Origin: Azolla caroliniana
Lineage: Eukaryota > Polypodiophyta
Direction: 5' to 3'
Length of the DNA: 64,000 bases
Assembly (NCBI GenBank): GCA_043228905.1
Contig: JBHGNT010000005.1
Coordinates: 7,254,001-7,318,000 of the forward strand
Below, one piece after another: positions 44,898-56,573 of this stretch. How positions within the stretch are numbered: the first letter of the stretch is position 1; every line of letters starts with the position of its first letter. The notes beneath the pieces were generated by a model that searched no databases, was not told the DNA's origin, and worked only from the letters and a program-made list of their open reading frames with translations. The position numbers and the translations under genes are program-made.

Positions 44898-46820
44898 GTG
44901 TCGTGAAGTTTCGCGTGTGTGTGTTACTTGGGCGGGACCACGGGGGTCTTCAACTAGGGAGCACGAAGGGATAGAGATGACCCAAGGTTTGCTTTACGAC
45001 AATACTACTTCCTGACCCCTTCCCCAGCAAGGGCTTGTTGCCCCTTTTGTGGCACTGGTGCCTTTCGTTGATCATGACTCGTCAAGTTTTCAAGATCACC
45101 ACACGAGCCAAGTGATCAAACGGGTACAAGCAAAGATGAGCACGCAAGATGAACGCACAAGGGGACAATAACACAAACACGAATGCTCGTACGTCTTTAT
45201 GAGGAGGAGAGGTGCATGGGCACGCCCGAACACTCCCTTGTCAAAAGACGGTCGAACGTACAAGGAAGACACAAAACACACGCACAAATGCTCGTACGCC
45301 TTTATGAGGAGTAGAGGTGCATGGGCAAGCCCGAACGCTCCCTTATCACAAGCCGACCGAACGTACAAGGAAGACATAAACACACACACAAATGCTCGTA
45401 CGTCTTTATGAGGAGGAGAGGTGCATGGGCACGCTCGAAACGCTCCCTCTTCACAAGACGGCCGAACGTACAAGGAAGACACAAACACACGCACAAAATG
45501 CTTGTACGCCTTTATGAGGAGGAGAGGTGCATGGGCACGCCCGAACGTTCCCACATCACAAGACAACTGAATGTACAAGGAAGACACAAACACACGCACA
45601 AAATGCTCGTACGCCTTTATGAGGAGGAGAGGTGCATGGGCACGCCTGAAACGCTCCCTTGTCACAAGACGGTTGAACGTCAAGGAAGACACAAACACAC
45701 ACCCAAAATGCTTGTATGCCTTTATGAGGAGGAGAGGTGCATGGGCACTCCTAAAACGCTCCCTCGTCACAAGACGACTGAACATACAAGGAAGACACAA
45801 ACACACGCACAAATGCTCTTACACCTGTATGAGGAGGAGAGGTGCATGGGCATGCTCGAAACGTTCCCTCATCACAAGATGGCCGAATGTACAAGGAAGA
45901 CAAAAACACACGCACAAATGTTTGTACACCTTTATGAGGAGGAGAGGGGCATGGGCACGCCCGAAACGCTCCCTCGTCACAAGACGGTCGAACGTATTAA
46001 GGGTTTGATTACAATGTGGCAACTTCTAATTAACCACAAGCTCAACAAAACATAAATATTAAATGCCCTTAGAGACAAAAGCAAATCCGAACACGGAGCA
46101 CAAACACGACGAAGACGAACAGACGAGCACCACAAAAATGCCAACCCCTACGAACCACGACCACCCGAACGACAAGCACATGGGCTCACAACGTCGAACA
46201 GGGGCAAAGCAGCGTCGAACCAACAAAACTCAGGCTCACGAGCACCGTAAACGAGCACTTCGAGTGCCAACGCGAAGAAGACGAGCACGTGGCGATGAGG
46301 GAATGAAGGGGTAAGAGATGAAGAGAAATGGTGAAAAAGAATATGAAGAGCTAGAGGTCCAAAGGAAAAATGGCAATAGTCTCCTCCTCCCAAAATGTCC
46401 TCCCAAATGAGCCCTTGTCAACCTCCTTTTATAGGAAAAAAAAGAAAGGGGATCGCCAATTTTGTCTTCAATGAAAAAGGAATAAAATTCCTTAAATCAC
46501 GCGGCATTGTAAGATTGGATTTGAACAATGCACCTCTAGTTAGAAGACAATGTGATTATCCGTTAGTCCATTAACTCCCTCTTAAATAATATATAATTCT
46601 ATATCTACAAATTCAAAGCCTACCTCCCCTTTACTTTTTATCTCTCCTCTCTCTTACTTTTTACACGAGCTTTTATACCTCCTTTCCACCCTTTCTTTTC
46701 ACTTTTCTTTTGAATGTGCACAATTAATTGCCTTTGTGTGCACACACATTGCACATGCATATTTTGACCCCTCCCTTTTCACCGATTTTTCCCAATCTTG
46801 AGCACGCCACATCACGACAC
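44898..46820. mobile_element. TIR-flanked insertion in the copia integrase, with minisatellite
   Basis: This 1.92-kb segment separates two halves of the copia integrase (GQFEEYYR and HWSKGIRLE on the minus strand). Its ends are inverted repeats, GTGTCGTGAAG and, reversed, GTGTCGTGATG, extending outward imperfectly as CC(A/G). A smaller segment with the same ends sits at 48621-49021. No transposase was recognised, so it is a non-autonomous DNA transposon candidate of unknown superfamily. I could not define a target duplication. The inner part holds a 105-bp tandem array. Confidence 0.6.
45183..45995. repeat. Minisatellite, unit about 104-108 bp, eight copies
   Basis: The unit contains ATGCTCGTACGCCTTTATGA, GGAGGAGAGGTGCATGGGCA, CGCTCCCTCGTCACAAGACG and AAGGAAGACACAAACACACG. 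Copies start near 45183, 45290, 45391, 45499, 45602, 45708, 45812 and 45919. Long open frames run through the array on both strands (for example 45321-46055 + and 45096-45812 -). These are put down to a stop-free unit. Confidence 0.95.
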
Positions 46821-47211
46821 CGGTAGTACTCCTCGAACTGCCCCTAGTATTCTCCTCCGTTATCTGCTCGAACCGCCCTCAGCTTCCGGCTGGTTTCTCT
46901 TCTTTCCACTCTTGCGTGGAGCTCCTTAAAGACAGACAACACCTGATCCTTCGTCTTCAACGGTGAGACCCACACTTCTGGTTGTGGTCATCTATGAATG
47001 TCACGAAGTACTACGATCCGGCATGTGACTTGGTGTCGACTTGACACACATCAGTATGCACTAGTTCCATTAGTGCATTCCGTCTCATTGGTGGTCTTGA
47101 CCGGAAGGAGGTTCAGTTTTGCTTGTCGACCAAGCAATCGGTGCACTTATCAAGATGCACATCTTTCACCTCCGGAATGAGGTTATCTTCGGCAAATCTT
47201 CTCATCCCCTT
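46821..47211 (-). pseudogene. Copia integrase core, first part
   Basis: Minus-strand reading with stops gives the zinc-binding remnant CTDCLVDKQN, then LVHTDVCQVDTKSHAGS, YFVTFIDDHNQK and AVRADNGGEY. The two core aspartates are therefore visible. The frame then ends in the TIR-flanked insertion. Several stops and a damaged FIDD-to-RADN interval show that it is not functional. Confidence 0.8.
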
Positions 47212-47955
47212 CTAGCTCATGTGGCATAGTCTCTTGTGCCATAGCTCATCGACAGTGTCAGATGCTACGTTCACTTCTTCACGAAATATTCGAACCTGCA
47301 TCAGGTACAGTGTGTTTATCTTCCGGGCTCGAGCCACAATCAAGCTTACCTTGTTGAACGTCATGACTCCATTCCGGATGCTATCCGTGTAGCCTTCATC
47401 ATCTAGCTGACCGGCTAATATCAGGTTCAACCGAACCTCCGGAACGTGTCGAACATCTTTCAACAGCAACTTGCATGCGGTTGATGTCGTCATCAACACA
47501 TCTCCTATGCTGACAATTTGGCATGTACCTTCATTCCTCATCCGGATACAACCGTGATCTCCGGCTATGTAGGATGAGAAGCATTTCCGGTCCGATGTCA
47601 GATGGAACGATGCTCCGGAATCAACAACCCACGTTGTCTCGTCGCCAACAAGGTTTAACTCATTCTCCTCGGTAATGAGCATCAATTCTTCTTCACTTGT
47701 CGCGATTGTCGACGTTCCCTTCTGATCCGAGCCTCTCCGGTCCAAACCGTTTCGATCCGAACTCTTCTTCGAATCAGTATTGTCGGTCCCTTTCTCTTTT
47801 CGGTAATGCCGACAGTTCTTCTGGAAGTGCCCCGGGTTTCTGCAATAAAAGCAAGTGGGCCTTCGACTTGTCCCCGATCTCGTCCCCGACTTGTCCCGGT
47901 TTTGGGGACTCTGATACCGGTCTCTTCCCCGGTTTTGGTCATCTTCCGTGACCAA
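47212..47955 (-). pseudogene. Copia gag C-terminal end with zinc knuckle, protease and pre-integrase
   Basis: An open minus-strand frame of 247 codons holds a CCHC knuckle (CFYCRNPGHFQKNCRHY), a basic Ser-rich linker and an aspartic protease with the active-site motif WVVDSGASFHLTSDRKCFSS. The GAG-pre-integrase signature (ELWHKRLCHMS) is at the end. The protease triad DSG is intact. The frame is one part of a polyprotein whose neighbours are broken. Confidence 0.9.
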
Positions 47956-48024
47956 GGCCTTCGGATCGGTTCCGGTCTCTCAGTCCTTCCGGCGAGCTTC
48001 TTCATCGGTTCCGATTTCTTGTCC

Positions 48025-48142
48025 CAGAACTATACCGGCAGCCAGAGATCTTTGACCACGAGCATGTCCCTCATCTTCGACTTCCACATTGAGTAGGTGG
48101 AGCCAATGGGCTTGAACATGCCGCCAAATGATTCTTCCATTT
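48025..48142 (-). pseudogene. Copia gag N-terminal stub
   Basis: It starts MEESFGGMFKPIGSTYSMWK just downstream of the primer-binding site and stops after about 37 codons. The sequence then passes into the gag-linker region (47955). Most of the capsid part (usually 200 or more residues) is deleted. Confidence 0.7.
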
Positions 48143-48148
48143 CCTTTG

Positions 48149-48166
48149 TTCGCTCTGATACTAGTT
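48149..48166 (-). other. Copia primer-binding site (initiator Met tRNA type)
   Basis: On the minus strand, immediately after the LTR end CCTCACA, the sequence AACTAGTATCAGAGCGAAC is close to the plant copia consensus TGGTATCAGAGC, complementary to the 3' end of initiator Met tRNA. One base (A for G) differs from that consensus. Confidence 0.8.
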
Positions 48167-49077
48167 TGTGAGGAAATGATGCTCGGCCACAACCGAGTCT
48201 TCAACAAGGAATAGAAGAAAACAGACTAAAACAGAGATGACACAGGATGTTTATGTGGAAAACCCTAAATGGGAAAAAACCACAGGAGCCCATGGACTCC
48301 AACTATCACTATAAAGGGAGGATTACAATGTGAGACTCAGAGGCAACAACCTCAAGCTCTATGTCTTCGCCAACCGGCGGTTACAACAGAAAACTCGTTT
48401 TGTATCTCTCTCTCTCTCACACACACACGCTCTATGTACAACGATGATACAACAACCACATTTCTGTGATTGCCCTAAGTCATATTTATACTCATATGAC
48501 TTAGGCCTATTTACAAATATAGACTCGGTTGGCTTACTCTAACATATTTACAAATATGTCCTTGCATTAGGTTTGCACCGGATCGATTCAAATTCACCTG
48601 ATCCGATTTCCGGGTCTTATCCGGTGTCGTGAAGAATTTCGTCCAGAGGCGGAAACCGGGAAATATTGGCTACATCGGCGGGGTGCACCATGTGCACTCA
48701 CCCTCATGTAATACATACTTTTGCGTCTGTCTGTGTATACTCCTGTCTCTGTTGGTGTCAGGTGCTTCCCCTTTCCTGCGTTCCTACACATAAGGGCGTG
48801 AGTCGGGTCGGTGTGTGTGTGCGTGTGTGCGTGAGTCGGTGTCAAGCGCACCCTCCCTCTCTGTCTCCCTCTCTTTCTCTCTCTCGTTTGGTTGCTTCCG
48901 GTGTGCTCCTGGGGTGCCCCAAAGAGGGTGAAGCACGACTTCCTACGCTCCGTCACTCCCTAGTCCAAGACCCCTGTGGTCCCGCCTTTCTACACGCACG
49001 CGCGTAACAACGCGACACCAGATCCGACTCCTCCGGTTCTCATCTGGATCCCATCCGGAGGGACCGAATTCCCAACA
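48167..49077 (-). repeat. Copia 5' LTR with internal insertion
   Basis: It starts TGTGAGGAAATGAT, ends CCCAACA and is flanked by AGTAG. It is 911 bp, against 497 bp for the other LTR. The difference is the insertion at about 48621-49021 plus a shorter CT tract. The hairpin GCTCGGCCACAACCGAGT lies at 48181-48198. Confidence 0.9.
48621..49021. mobile_element. Small MITE-like insertion in the copia LTR
   Basis: About 0.4 kb absent from the sister LTR. The ends ATCCGGTGTCGTGAAG and, reversed, ATCTGGTGTCGCGTTG are imperfect inverted repeats and match the ends of the 44898-46820 segment. It has no coding potential and a GT-rich middle (48812-48845). A direct GATCCGA lies on both sides (48600-48606 and 49021-49027), but 14 bp from the left inverted repeat, so the exact borders are unsure. 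Confidence 0.6.
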
Positions 49078-49091
49078 AGTAGACACAACAT

Positions 49092-49612
49092 TTAGGTAAT
49101 ATTGCATGCAAATTTAATGTTTTGTCTATTAATCTCAACTTCTTGATGGCAATATAACTAGAAAAATAAACCATGTTGTCTAGGTAATATTGCATGCAAA
49201 TTTAATGTTCTCTCCCTTAATCTCAACTTCTTGAGGGCAATATAGCTAGAAAAAATAAAGCATGTTTTCTAGGTAATATTGCATGCAATGATATTCTCTC
49301 CCATAATCTCAACTTCTTGAGGGCAATATAGCGAGAAAAAATAAACCATGTTTTCTAGGTAATATTGCATGCAATAATGTTTTCTCCATTAATCTCAAAT
49401 TCTAGAGGACAATATAACAAGAAAAAATAAATCATGTTGTCTAGGTAATATTGCATGCAAATTTAATGTTTTCTCCATTAATCTCAACTTCTTGAGGGCA
49501 ATATAGCTAGAAAAATTAAACCATGTTATGTTGTCTAGGTAATATTGCATGCAAATTTAATGTTTTCTACATTAACCTCAAAACTTTTTGAGGGCAATAT
49601 AACTATAAAAAA
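49092..49612. repeat. Tandem repeat, unit about 85-95 bp, six copies
   Basis: The unit is built from TAGGTAATATTGCATGCAAA, TTTAATGTTTTCTCCATTAA, TCTCAACTTCTTGAGGGCAA and TATAGCTAGAAAAAATAAAC. Copies start near 49092, 49181, 49270, 49356, 49442 and 49534. The array begins only 10 bp after the copia target duplication and is non-coding. Confidence 0.95.
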
Positions 49613-49980
49613 TAAACCATACATAAGATAACAGACTCACAAGACCATGTAACCCCTTACTTTAAACATCCATTGGATGTCAGGGGTTAATAAAATAAGG
49701 GTTGTCTTGGATTTACTTAACATAAATGGTTCAGGTTATGAAACTCTGTAATCGTAGAAATAGAGCTATTCTTTCGGAATTTCCCAATGTGCATGTAGCT
49801 TAGTTTTGACAGATACTGAGTTGTGTATTTCCATAGTTTACAGTAAAAAAATCAAGCAAATACTTAAAAAATCCTCATCATGAAAGTAGTCACAAGTTAA
49901 CAAGATCCTTGAAATTAGTTGTTTGGCTATAAACTTAAATGGCATCACATCTGTAAATGGAAAATCATATAGAAAGTTTC

Positions 49981-51055
49981 TTGGCATTCTTCAGCAAAAC
50001 ACCTTCATGACAATGATGATCTTGACAATGAGGTTCTCTTAGAAATTCACGACATGCATGGAATGGAGGTTATATCATACATTTCATAAAACCCATGGAC
50101 ACAGTAACCATGCAAGCTCGACGCTTTGTGAAAAAGACCTTGCACACCAACTTTCTTGGCATTCTTCAGCAAAACACCTTCATGACAACAATGATCTTGA
50201 CAATGAGGTTTTCTCTTAGAAATTCATGACATACATGGAATGGAGGTTATATCATACATTTCATAAAACCCATGGACGCAGTACCCATGCAAGCTCGACG
50301 CTTTGTGAAAAAGACCTTGCACACCAACTTTCTTGGCATTCTTCAGCAAAACACCTTCATGACAACGATGATCTTGACAATGAGGTTTTCTCTTAGAAAT
50401 TCACGACATACATGGAATGGAGGTTATATCATACATTTCATAAAACCCATGGACGCAGTAACCATTCAAGCTCGACGCTTTGTGAAAAAGACCTTGCACA
50501 CCAACTTTCTTGGCATTCTTCAGCAAAACACCTTCATGACAACGATGATCTTGACAATGAGGTTTTCTCTTAGAAATTCACGACATACATGGAATGGAGG
50601 TTATATCATACATTTCATAAAACCCATGGACGCAGTAACCATTCAAGCTCGACGCTTTGTGAAAAAGACCTTGCACACCAACTTTCTTGGCATTCTTCAG
50701 CAAAACACCTGCAAGACAACGATGATCTTGACAATGAGGTTTTCTCTTAAAAATTCACGACATACATGGAATGGAGGTTATATCATACATTTCATAAAAC
50801 CCATGGACGCAGTAACCATGCAAGCTCGACGCTTTGTGAAAAAGACCTTGCACACCAACTTTCTTGGCATTCTTCAGCAAAACACCTTCATGACAACGAT
50901 GATCTTGACAATGAGGTTTTCTCTTAGAAATTCGCGACATACATGGAATGGAGGTTATATCATACATTTCATAAAACCCATGGACGCAGTAACCATGCAA
51001 GCTCGACGCTTTGTGAAAAAGACCTTGCACACCAACTTTCTCGACTTACAAGGCT
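49981..51055. repeat. Tandem repeat, 177-bp unit, six copies plus a partial one
   Basis: Copies start near 49981, 50156, 50332, 50509, 50686 and 50863, with a partial unit at about 51040. Later copies are nearly identical. The 177-bp length is divisible by three, so a stop-free frame of 261 codons (50272-51057, +) runs through it. I do not regard that as a gene. The array ends 20 bp before the stop codon of the minus-strand SAP/KH/CCCH gene, and one part of the unit resembles its last exon. Confidence 0.95.
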
Positions 51056-51075
51056 AGCAATCATATGAAGTATTC

Positions 51076-54000
51076 TCATGCCTGAAGAAGACCATGATAA
51101 AACTTACAACTATCTCCATGTCTGCACCCTTTTGAGAAGAACTTGCACTCTACTTTCTTGTGGATTAAGCTTAGAGCTACATCCAACTGTTTCAGGGTTC
51201 CTGTAATTCTGACGATGCAGAGAGAAGGATCCTCAGGAGGAGCTTCTACTCGGAGGTCAGCATTCGAAATATGCATGATTTCTTTGGAGTTTGTTCCTCC
51301 TTTGCCGATAATGATACCAGCAAGACACCTTTTTAAACTCAATACGACAGTAGAAATAGAACCAGCCACATTGGCATGATTTGCGACCTGCATTGTATTC
51401 TCACTGACATTTGGATATGGATCAATCCTAGAGACTCTGTCTATTTCTTTATGCTGGGTTTTCCTGCACATAAATAAAGGATGGATCAGAGACAAGATTT
51501 AACTAGTACTCGCTCTCATAATATGACCAAGGGATACATGGGGAAATTTTTCCAATTATTCCAAAAAACTGACGTTCTTTATTTAAGCCAGGATAATTTA
51601 AAAATTACAAAAATCTAATGTCTTTAAGTGTCCAGACCTAATTGGCCAAGTTTCATTCTCATGCAGGAATATATTGGAAACCATGTGCTCTTTTATAAAT
51701 ATTTCTAACTAGTGCATGAGGACATCATGTTCCTCAACACTGAGATCCCAAACTCACCCATCAACAGCTCTATCAGCTCTTTCTCCATTTTGGCCCTGAT
51801 GTTTATGAATTGGCTTCCCTTCGACCCTCATTCTACGTTCCAAACGAGCAATCGCACCTCTAGAGTGCTTCTCTTGCAATTGTCTCTTCCTTGCCTCTTC
51901 ATCAGACCATGGCTGCAATCAATGATAATACAACAGTGTGAAACAGCTTAAAAATGTCCACCAAAGTTTAAATGGTAGAGGAGAGGATTCAAATCCTTCC
52001 ATTTTATAAGGATTTGACCTGCCGAAGCGTTTTCACACGATATAGATTTCTCCCTTTGATGATCAAAGGATGAAGTGGTGGTAAAGTTCGTTCACCTGTA
52101 CTCCACAAAACTTCAATCTGCCAAAATTCCTTTTGAGATATGAAAATTTTCTGTGTATGAATATATTCAAATTTTTATGATTTCCTTACAGTGAAAGTGT
52201 GCTGTTGCTTTGCAGAGCCATAACTCTCTTTAATTATTCTTCCAGCAATTGTTCTTATACCTACTGGTGGTCCTGATGAGCACTTTCCACCAACATTGAA
52301 ACTGCACACACACACACAATGTTTACGTTGGCACAGCTTATTCTAGCCAACAGTCCCTTGAATCACATGTCACAATACTCACATATCATAAACCATTTGT
52401 TTGAATAGCACAACATCCCCAACACATGCATCACCTGCAAGCAGAAAAATATAAATCTTTCACAGCATCATTTGAACTCCAAAAAGGAGAGTTTTGTAGC
52501 TGTTAACTTATCATCCAATGCACATCCCAAAGTTCATGTTTTATGTCCAGATATCCATATACACATGAGGCATAGTGTCCGTTTGTCACTCATGTATGCA
52601 TGCATATACATGGCCCATACAAACTGTTAAATCAGTAATAATACCCACCTCATAACAGACACCGAATGTTGAGAGTATGAATGTTGAGAATGGCCACTTG
52701 AATGGAGAAAAGAAAAATATGAGAGAGGCTATCTTTAAAAGCCATATTTAGAACACTTTTATAAGATCTTAACTTAGACTTAAGAGGATAAGAAAGCATA
52801 AGATTAGTTCAGGGCGAAGGCAGCTCTCCACACTCAAAGCGCATGGTTCATATATGTTGTCTTTCTATGATGAGTTACAACAAGCAGATGTTATCTTTGA
52901 TATGTCCATAGGCCCTTTCTTTCTTTTTATGAGGTGAGGCGAAATCATACCTTGGCAATTTATGGTGAATGTGGCTTCTGGGTACTTCAAAAGACCATTG
53001 TTATCTTGAATTCTGATAATGCATTCATTTCCAGAAATATTCAGCAAAGATCCCAGTAGAAAAATGAGACAAAAATAACAATATACCCACTGAATGTGCT
53101 CTTTAATCCGTTCTAAGAGAACACTTTTTGTTCCAGTAAGTCGAAGCCCATTTTCACGGAGATAAGCTTTACACAGCTCTACTGTTATTTTTCTTTCATC
53201 TACTCCATCTGTAATGTGATCAAGAGACATTTCAAATTTAAAAAAAAATGTCTCTCTAAACCTCGGATATAAACAGAGGATGCAGTCACCATCAACTATA
53301 CCTTTTATTTGGTCAATGATAGATTTCTTATCTTTATCAAGGTCAAGTTGTCCAAAGGATTTGAGAAGTTCTGCCATCACAAATATATCAATGTACCATA
53401 AGTTTCAGCTAGAGATTTTGTACAGCATTCATGCATGCAATGCAGTTGAAGGTTGCATACCAGTAGAATTTCCACTGCACGATGGAACACAGCTGCTGTC
53501 CTGTGCACTGTAATAAAGAGAACCGTATTGTAACTATGCAAATCCTACCCTCTACTAAAAATTCAGATTACCACTGAAATTCCTAAAAACAACTAATTTG
53601 TAGGAAACGTCTTGCAATTTATGGACATTGAACATGGATTATTGTAAATGAAGTAACAACATACATGAGCACTTCAAACGACAGTAGAGAAAAAAGTTGT
53701 GTTTCATATTCTGGATATATTATGATGTGTAATACAATGAACTTACAACAGAAAAGAGAAAAAATTTAACCCATAAACTTGGGCAGTTTTGACCTTTTTC
53801 AAGTGCCTAAGTTAGAATTCAAGCTCATCAACATACATCACCAGTGTCCAACCAAGAACCAATCACCTATAATATAAAACATTTCAGTATATGATGTGCC
53901 TAGAACACGCAGATCTGGATAAATCAGAAACAATTCTGGTTCATAAACAGACACAAAATTAAGTGCCAGTTTCTAAATGTTGGGAATCCTGTGAGCATGC

Positions 54001-56542
54001 GTACATGATCAAGATGTCTAATTTAATGCTAGTGACCAATTCTCACTTAAGAAGCACGTTAAGAATGATGACCATTCTCCAAAAAAGTTAGAAACAATAA
54101 GTTATACAATATATGCATATACAGAGTTTTTATTTTGTGATTTGATGTCAAAAGATCTGGATCGCCTATGATATCACAACATTTTTGCGTACATCACAAC
54201 AACGGACATTCAAGTTAAAATTTTCCATTATTCCACTAGCACTATTAGAAGATATAGATTTATGAATGTCATTCTAGACATTGCAATCAGAAGACCTTCA
54301 TATCAACCACTTAGTTGATCAAGAAAATAATGCTTAAAAAAACATAAGCTCATAAAGTTCAAAAAAAAGGAAAAGAAAACTAGAGAACAACAATTTAAAT
54401 CAATGAGAAAACAAGTACAAGGAAGAAAAGTGGAGAAAAAAAGGTGTAACCAACTATAGATTAATGAGAATTAAAAGATAATTGTATACTTTCCCATAAT
54501 AGACTGCAAGTCAACGTAAATGATAAATTATTTATAGACTTACTTTATATGTGCAATGATGCGTTCAATGAGGACATTCTTTGTGCCCGATGACCGTAGT
54601 CCTTGTTCACGAAGGTATGTTTTACACTGCTCAACAGTCACGTTTTTTCCATCTCCGCCATCTGGTAATGAACCATCAAAATATTTTATTTTAACTCAGT
54701 AAATCCTTTCTACAGCATATAACAAAACCATAATCAAGCATATGATGTATACATAGATTGACATATTCGCATTCGTGGGGTTTCCCATTCGGATGCAAAC
54801 GAATACGTATACGAATGCATGTCAAGTATTCGTTAAATAAATAAAAAGTACATAAAAGAGGGAACAATCTAACGTATCTCTAGATGTGCTAACACTTGAT
54901 TATTACTAATGTCTGAATGGTTTACTGTTATTGTGGGTGGCGCTGGAAGATGCTGATCATAGGGAGTCCACTTTGGACAACTATAGTGCCTATATCCAGA
55001 TCACTATCCATCCTATCGGGAGAAGAGCAGGGGTCAATTAGGCACCAGACAAGAGGAATGTGATCCTTAATCACACTTCAGCATTTACATTGGCCAATTA
55101 GTAACTGTGGGCAGCTGGACATTCAGGCAGCCGGCCCATTGTTAACTTATACTTGATTACTTGATTAACAATAACATAATGGAAAACACGATTAAGACAA
55201 TAATCAGCCCATAGTTTTACATTATGTTTATATATGCAGGGGTGATGGAGGGGAGATTGTGCCTCCATCACCTGACATACATCTTCCTTTCCATAATTCC
55301 TGTGCAGTTCATGAACGAGCCTTACATTAATATCTATCGTCACCATCACTCTTGATGTACATATTTGACAGCTAATAATCTCAAAAATGTCCCTTTCTTT
55401 CTTCTTTGTCCTTCATATAAACGTTCTAAATAAATAAACATCTTCACATATCAGGAGACATGTTAATATTTTATTTTTGAATGTTTAAATGTGTATCCTG
55501 ACAGAAAAGCCATCTTGGCACCCTAACATATCACTAGATGTGCCAACACTTAATTGGTAATGTATAAAAGATTTTAACCTCAATGATCAACGCTTAGCTT
55601 CAAAGGAGACATTTCAAAGGCTTAGCTTGGCATGGATTTCACTTTCCTTGTCCTTGATCAACGCTATAAATAAAGAAACACCCTAACATATCACAGGATG
55701 TGCTAATACTTGATCGTTGATGTCTCGTGACATATCTTCCTAGTCATTATCTGTGTATATAAACTATTAAACATCTTAACATATCACGAGATGTGTGAAT
55801 ATAAAGAAATAACGAGACTCTAAAAGAGATGGAGGCAAGTCTAGTTACCTTTCAATGCTTCAATTACAACACTAGAAGGGTATTGGTTTTCTTTGCTATC
55901 CTTCAATTTGTTTGATGTCTTTGTCTCACCTTTGGAAGCAGGCAATGATGTCCTAAAAGGAATGAAAAAAGGAAGTATTTTTCATAATGAGTAGGTACTG
56001 AAAAACACCACTTGAACTTGAGATTGATTGAGATAGTGACAAATCAACACTAATACACATTAGCGAGATCCATATGTTATAGATACATGTATACACCTAA
56101 GTATTTATACATAGACATACATTTCAAATTACAGTATAGATGTACATACACACACATATATACATATACATATAAATGTATATACGTAAATGCACATAAA
56201 CATATATGTATATATGTTCATCTATCTACTTATATGTATGTATAGATAAAGAGATACAATAGATACCTATAAATGTATATGCACACACATATAAATATAT
56301 ATACGTAAATGCACATAAACATATATGTATATATGTTCATCTATGTACTTATATGTATGTATAGATACATAGATACAATAGATACCTATAAATGTATATG
56401 CGAATGGATCAGCATACATACATATGCATACATAGAAACAGAGAGAGAAATAGACCTATGTGGAGATGGCGTATAGATGGAAGCGTCATCACTCGTGGAC
56501 TCATCGTCATCTCCATCCGAAAACGGCAGGAACTCGTCATAC

Positions 56543-56573
<31 letters not shown>

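Larger units (their letters stand above)
42878..49077 (-). mobile_element. Ty1/copia element with two LTRs, defective, 6.2 kb
   Basis: It is bounded by the 5-bp duplication AGTAG (42873-42877 and 49078-49082). The ends are TGTGAGGAAATGA and CCCAACA. Read on the minus strand: LTR (48167-49077), a primer-binding site like the initiator-Met type, a gag stub, zinc knuckle and protease, integrase, RT, RNase H and the second LTR (42878-43374). Most of gag is deleted, integrase is split by a 1.9-kb insertion, the 5' LTR carries a 0.4-kb insertion, and stops are frequent. It is related to the 3045 and 8090 LTRs (same hairpin and ends) but clearly divergent. Confidence 0.93.

Noticed and set aside
45321-46055. 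Long ORFs on both strands (244 and 238 codons) as protein genes
   Set aside because: They follow a 105-bp tandem unit that lacks stops. The predicted proteins are simple repeats with no recognisable domain.
44898-46820. Solo LTR, because the ends read TG...CA
   Set aside because: The inverted repeat is longer than LTR ends usually share, there is no 5-bp target duplication, and no polypurine or primer-site logic. A TIR element fits better, though not certainly.
49092-49612. CRISPR-like array
   Set aside because: The units are contiguous tandem repeats without unique spacers, in a plant nuclear context.
55098-55349. Minus-strand 83-codon ORF in the SAP gene intron as an exon
   Set aside because: It has no splice sites compatible in phase and no similarity to the family. 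The flanking exons join without it.
56386-56455. Extension of the first SAP-gene exon to the end of its ORF
   Set aside because: The donor at 56455 gives the right phase to exon 2. The ORF tail beyond it is intronic low-complexity sequence.
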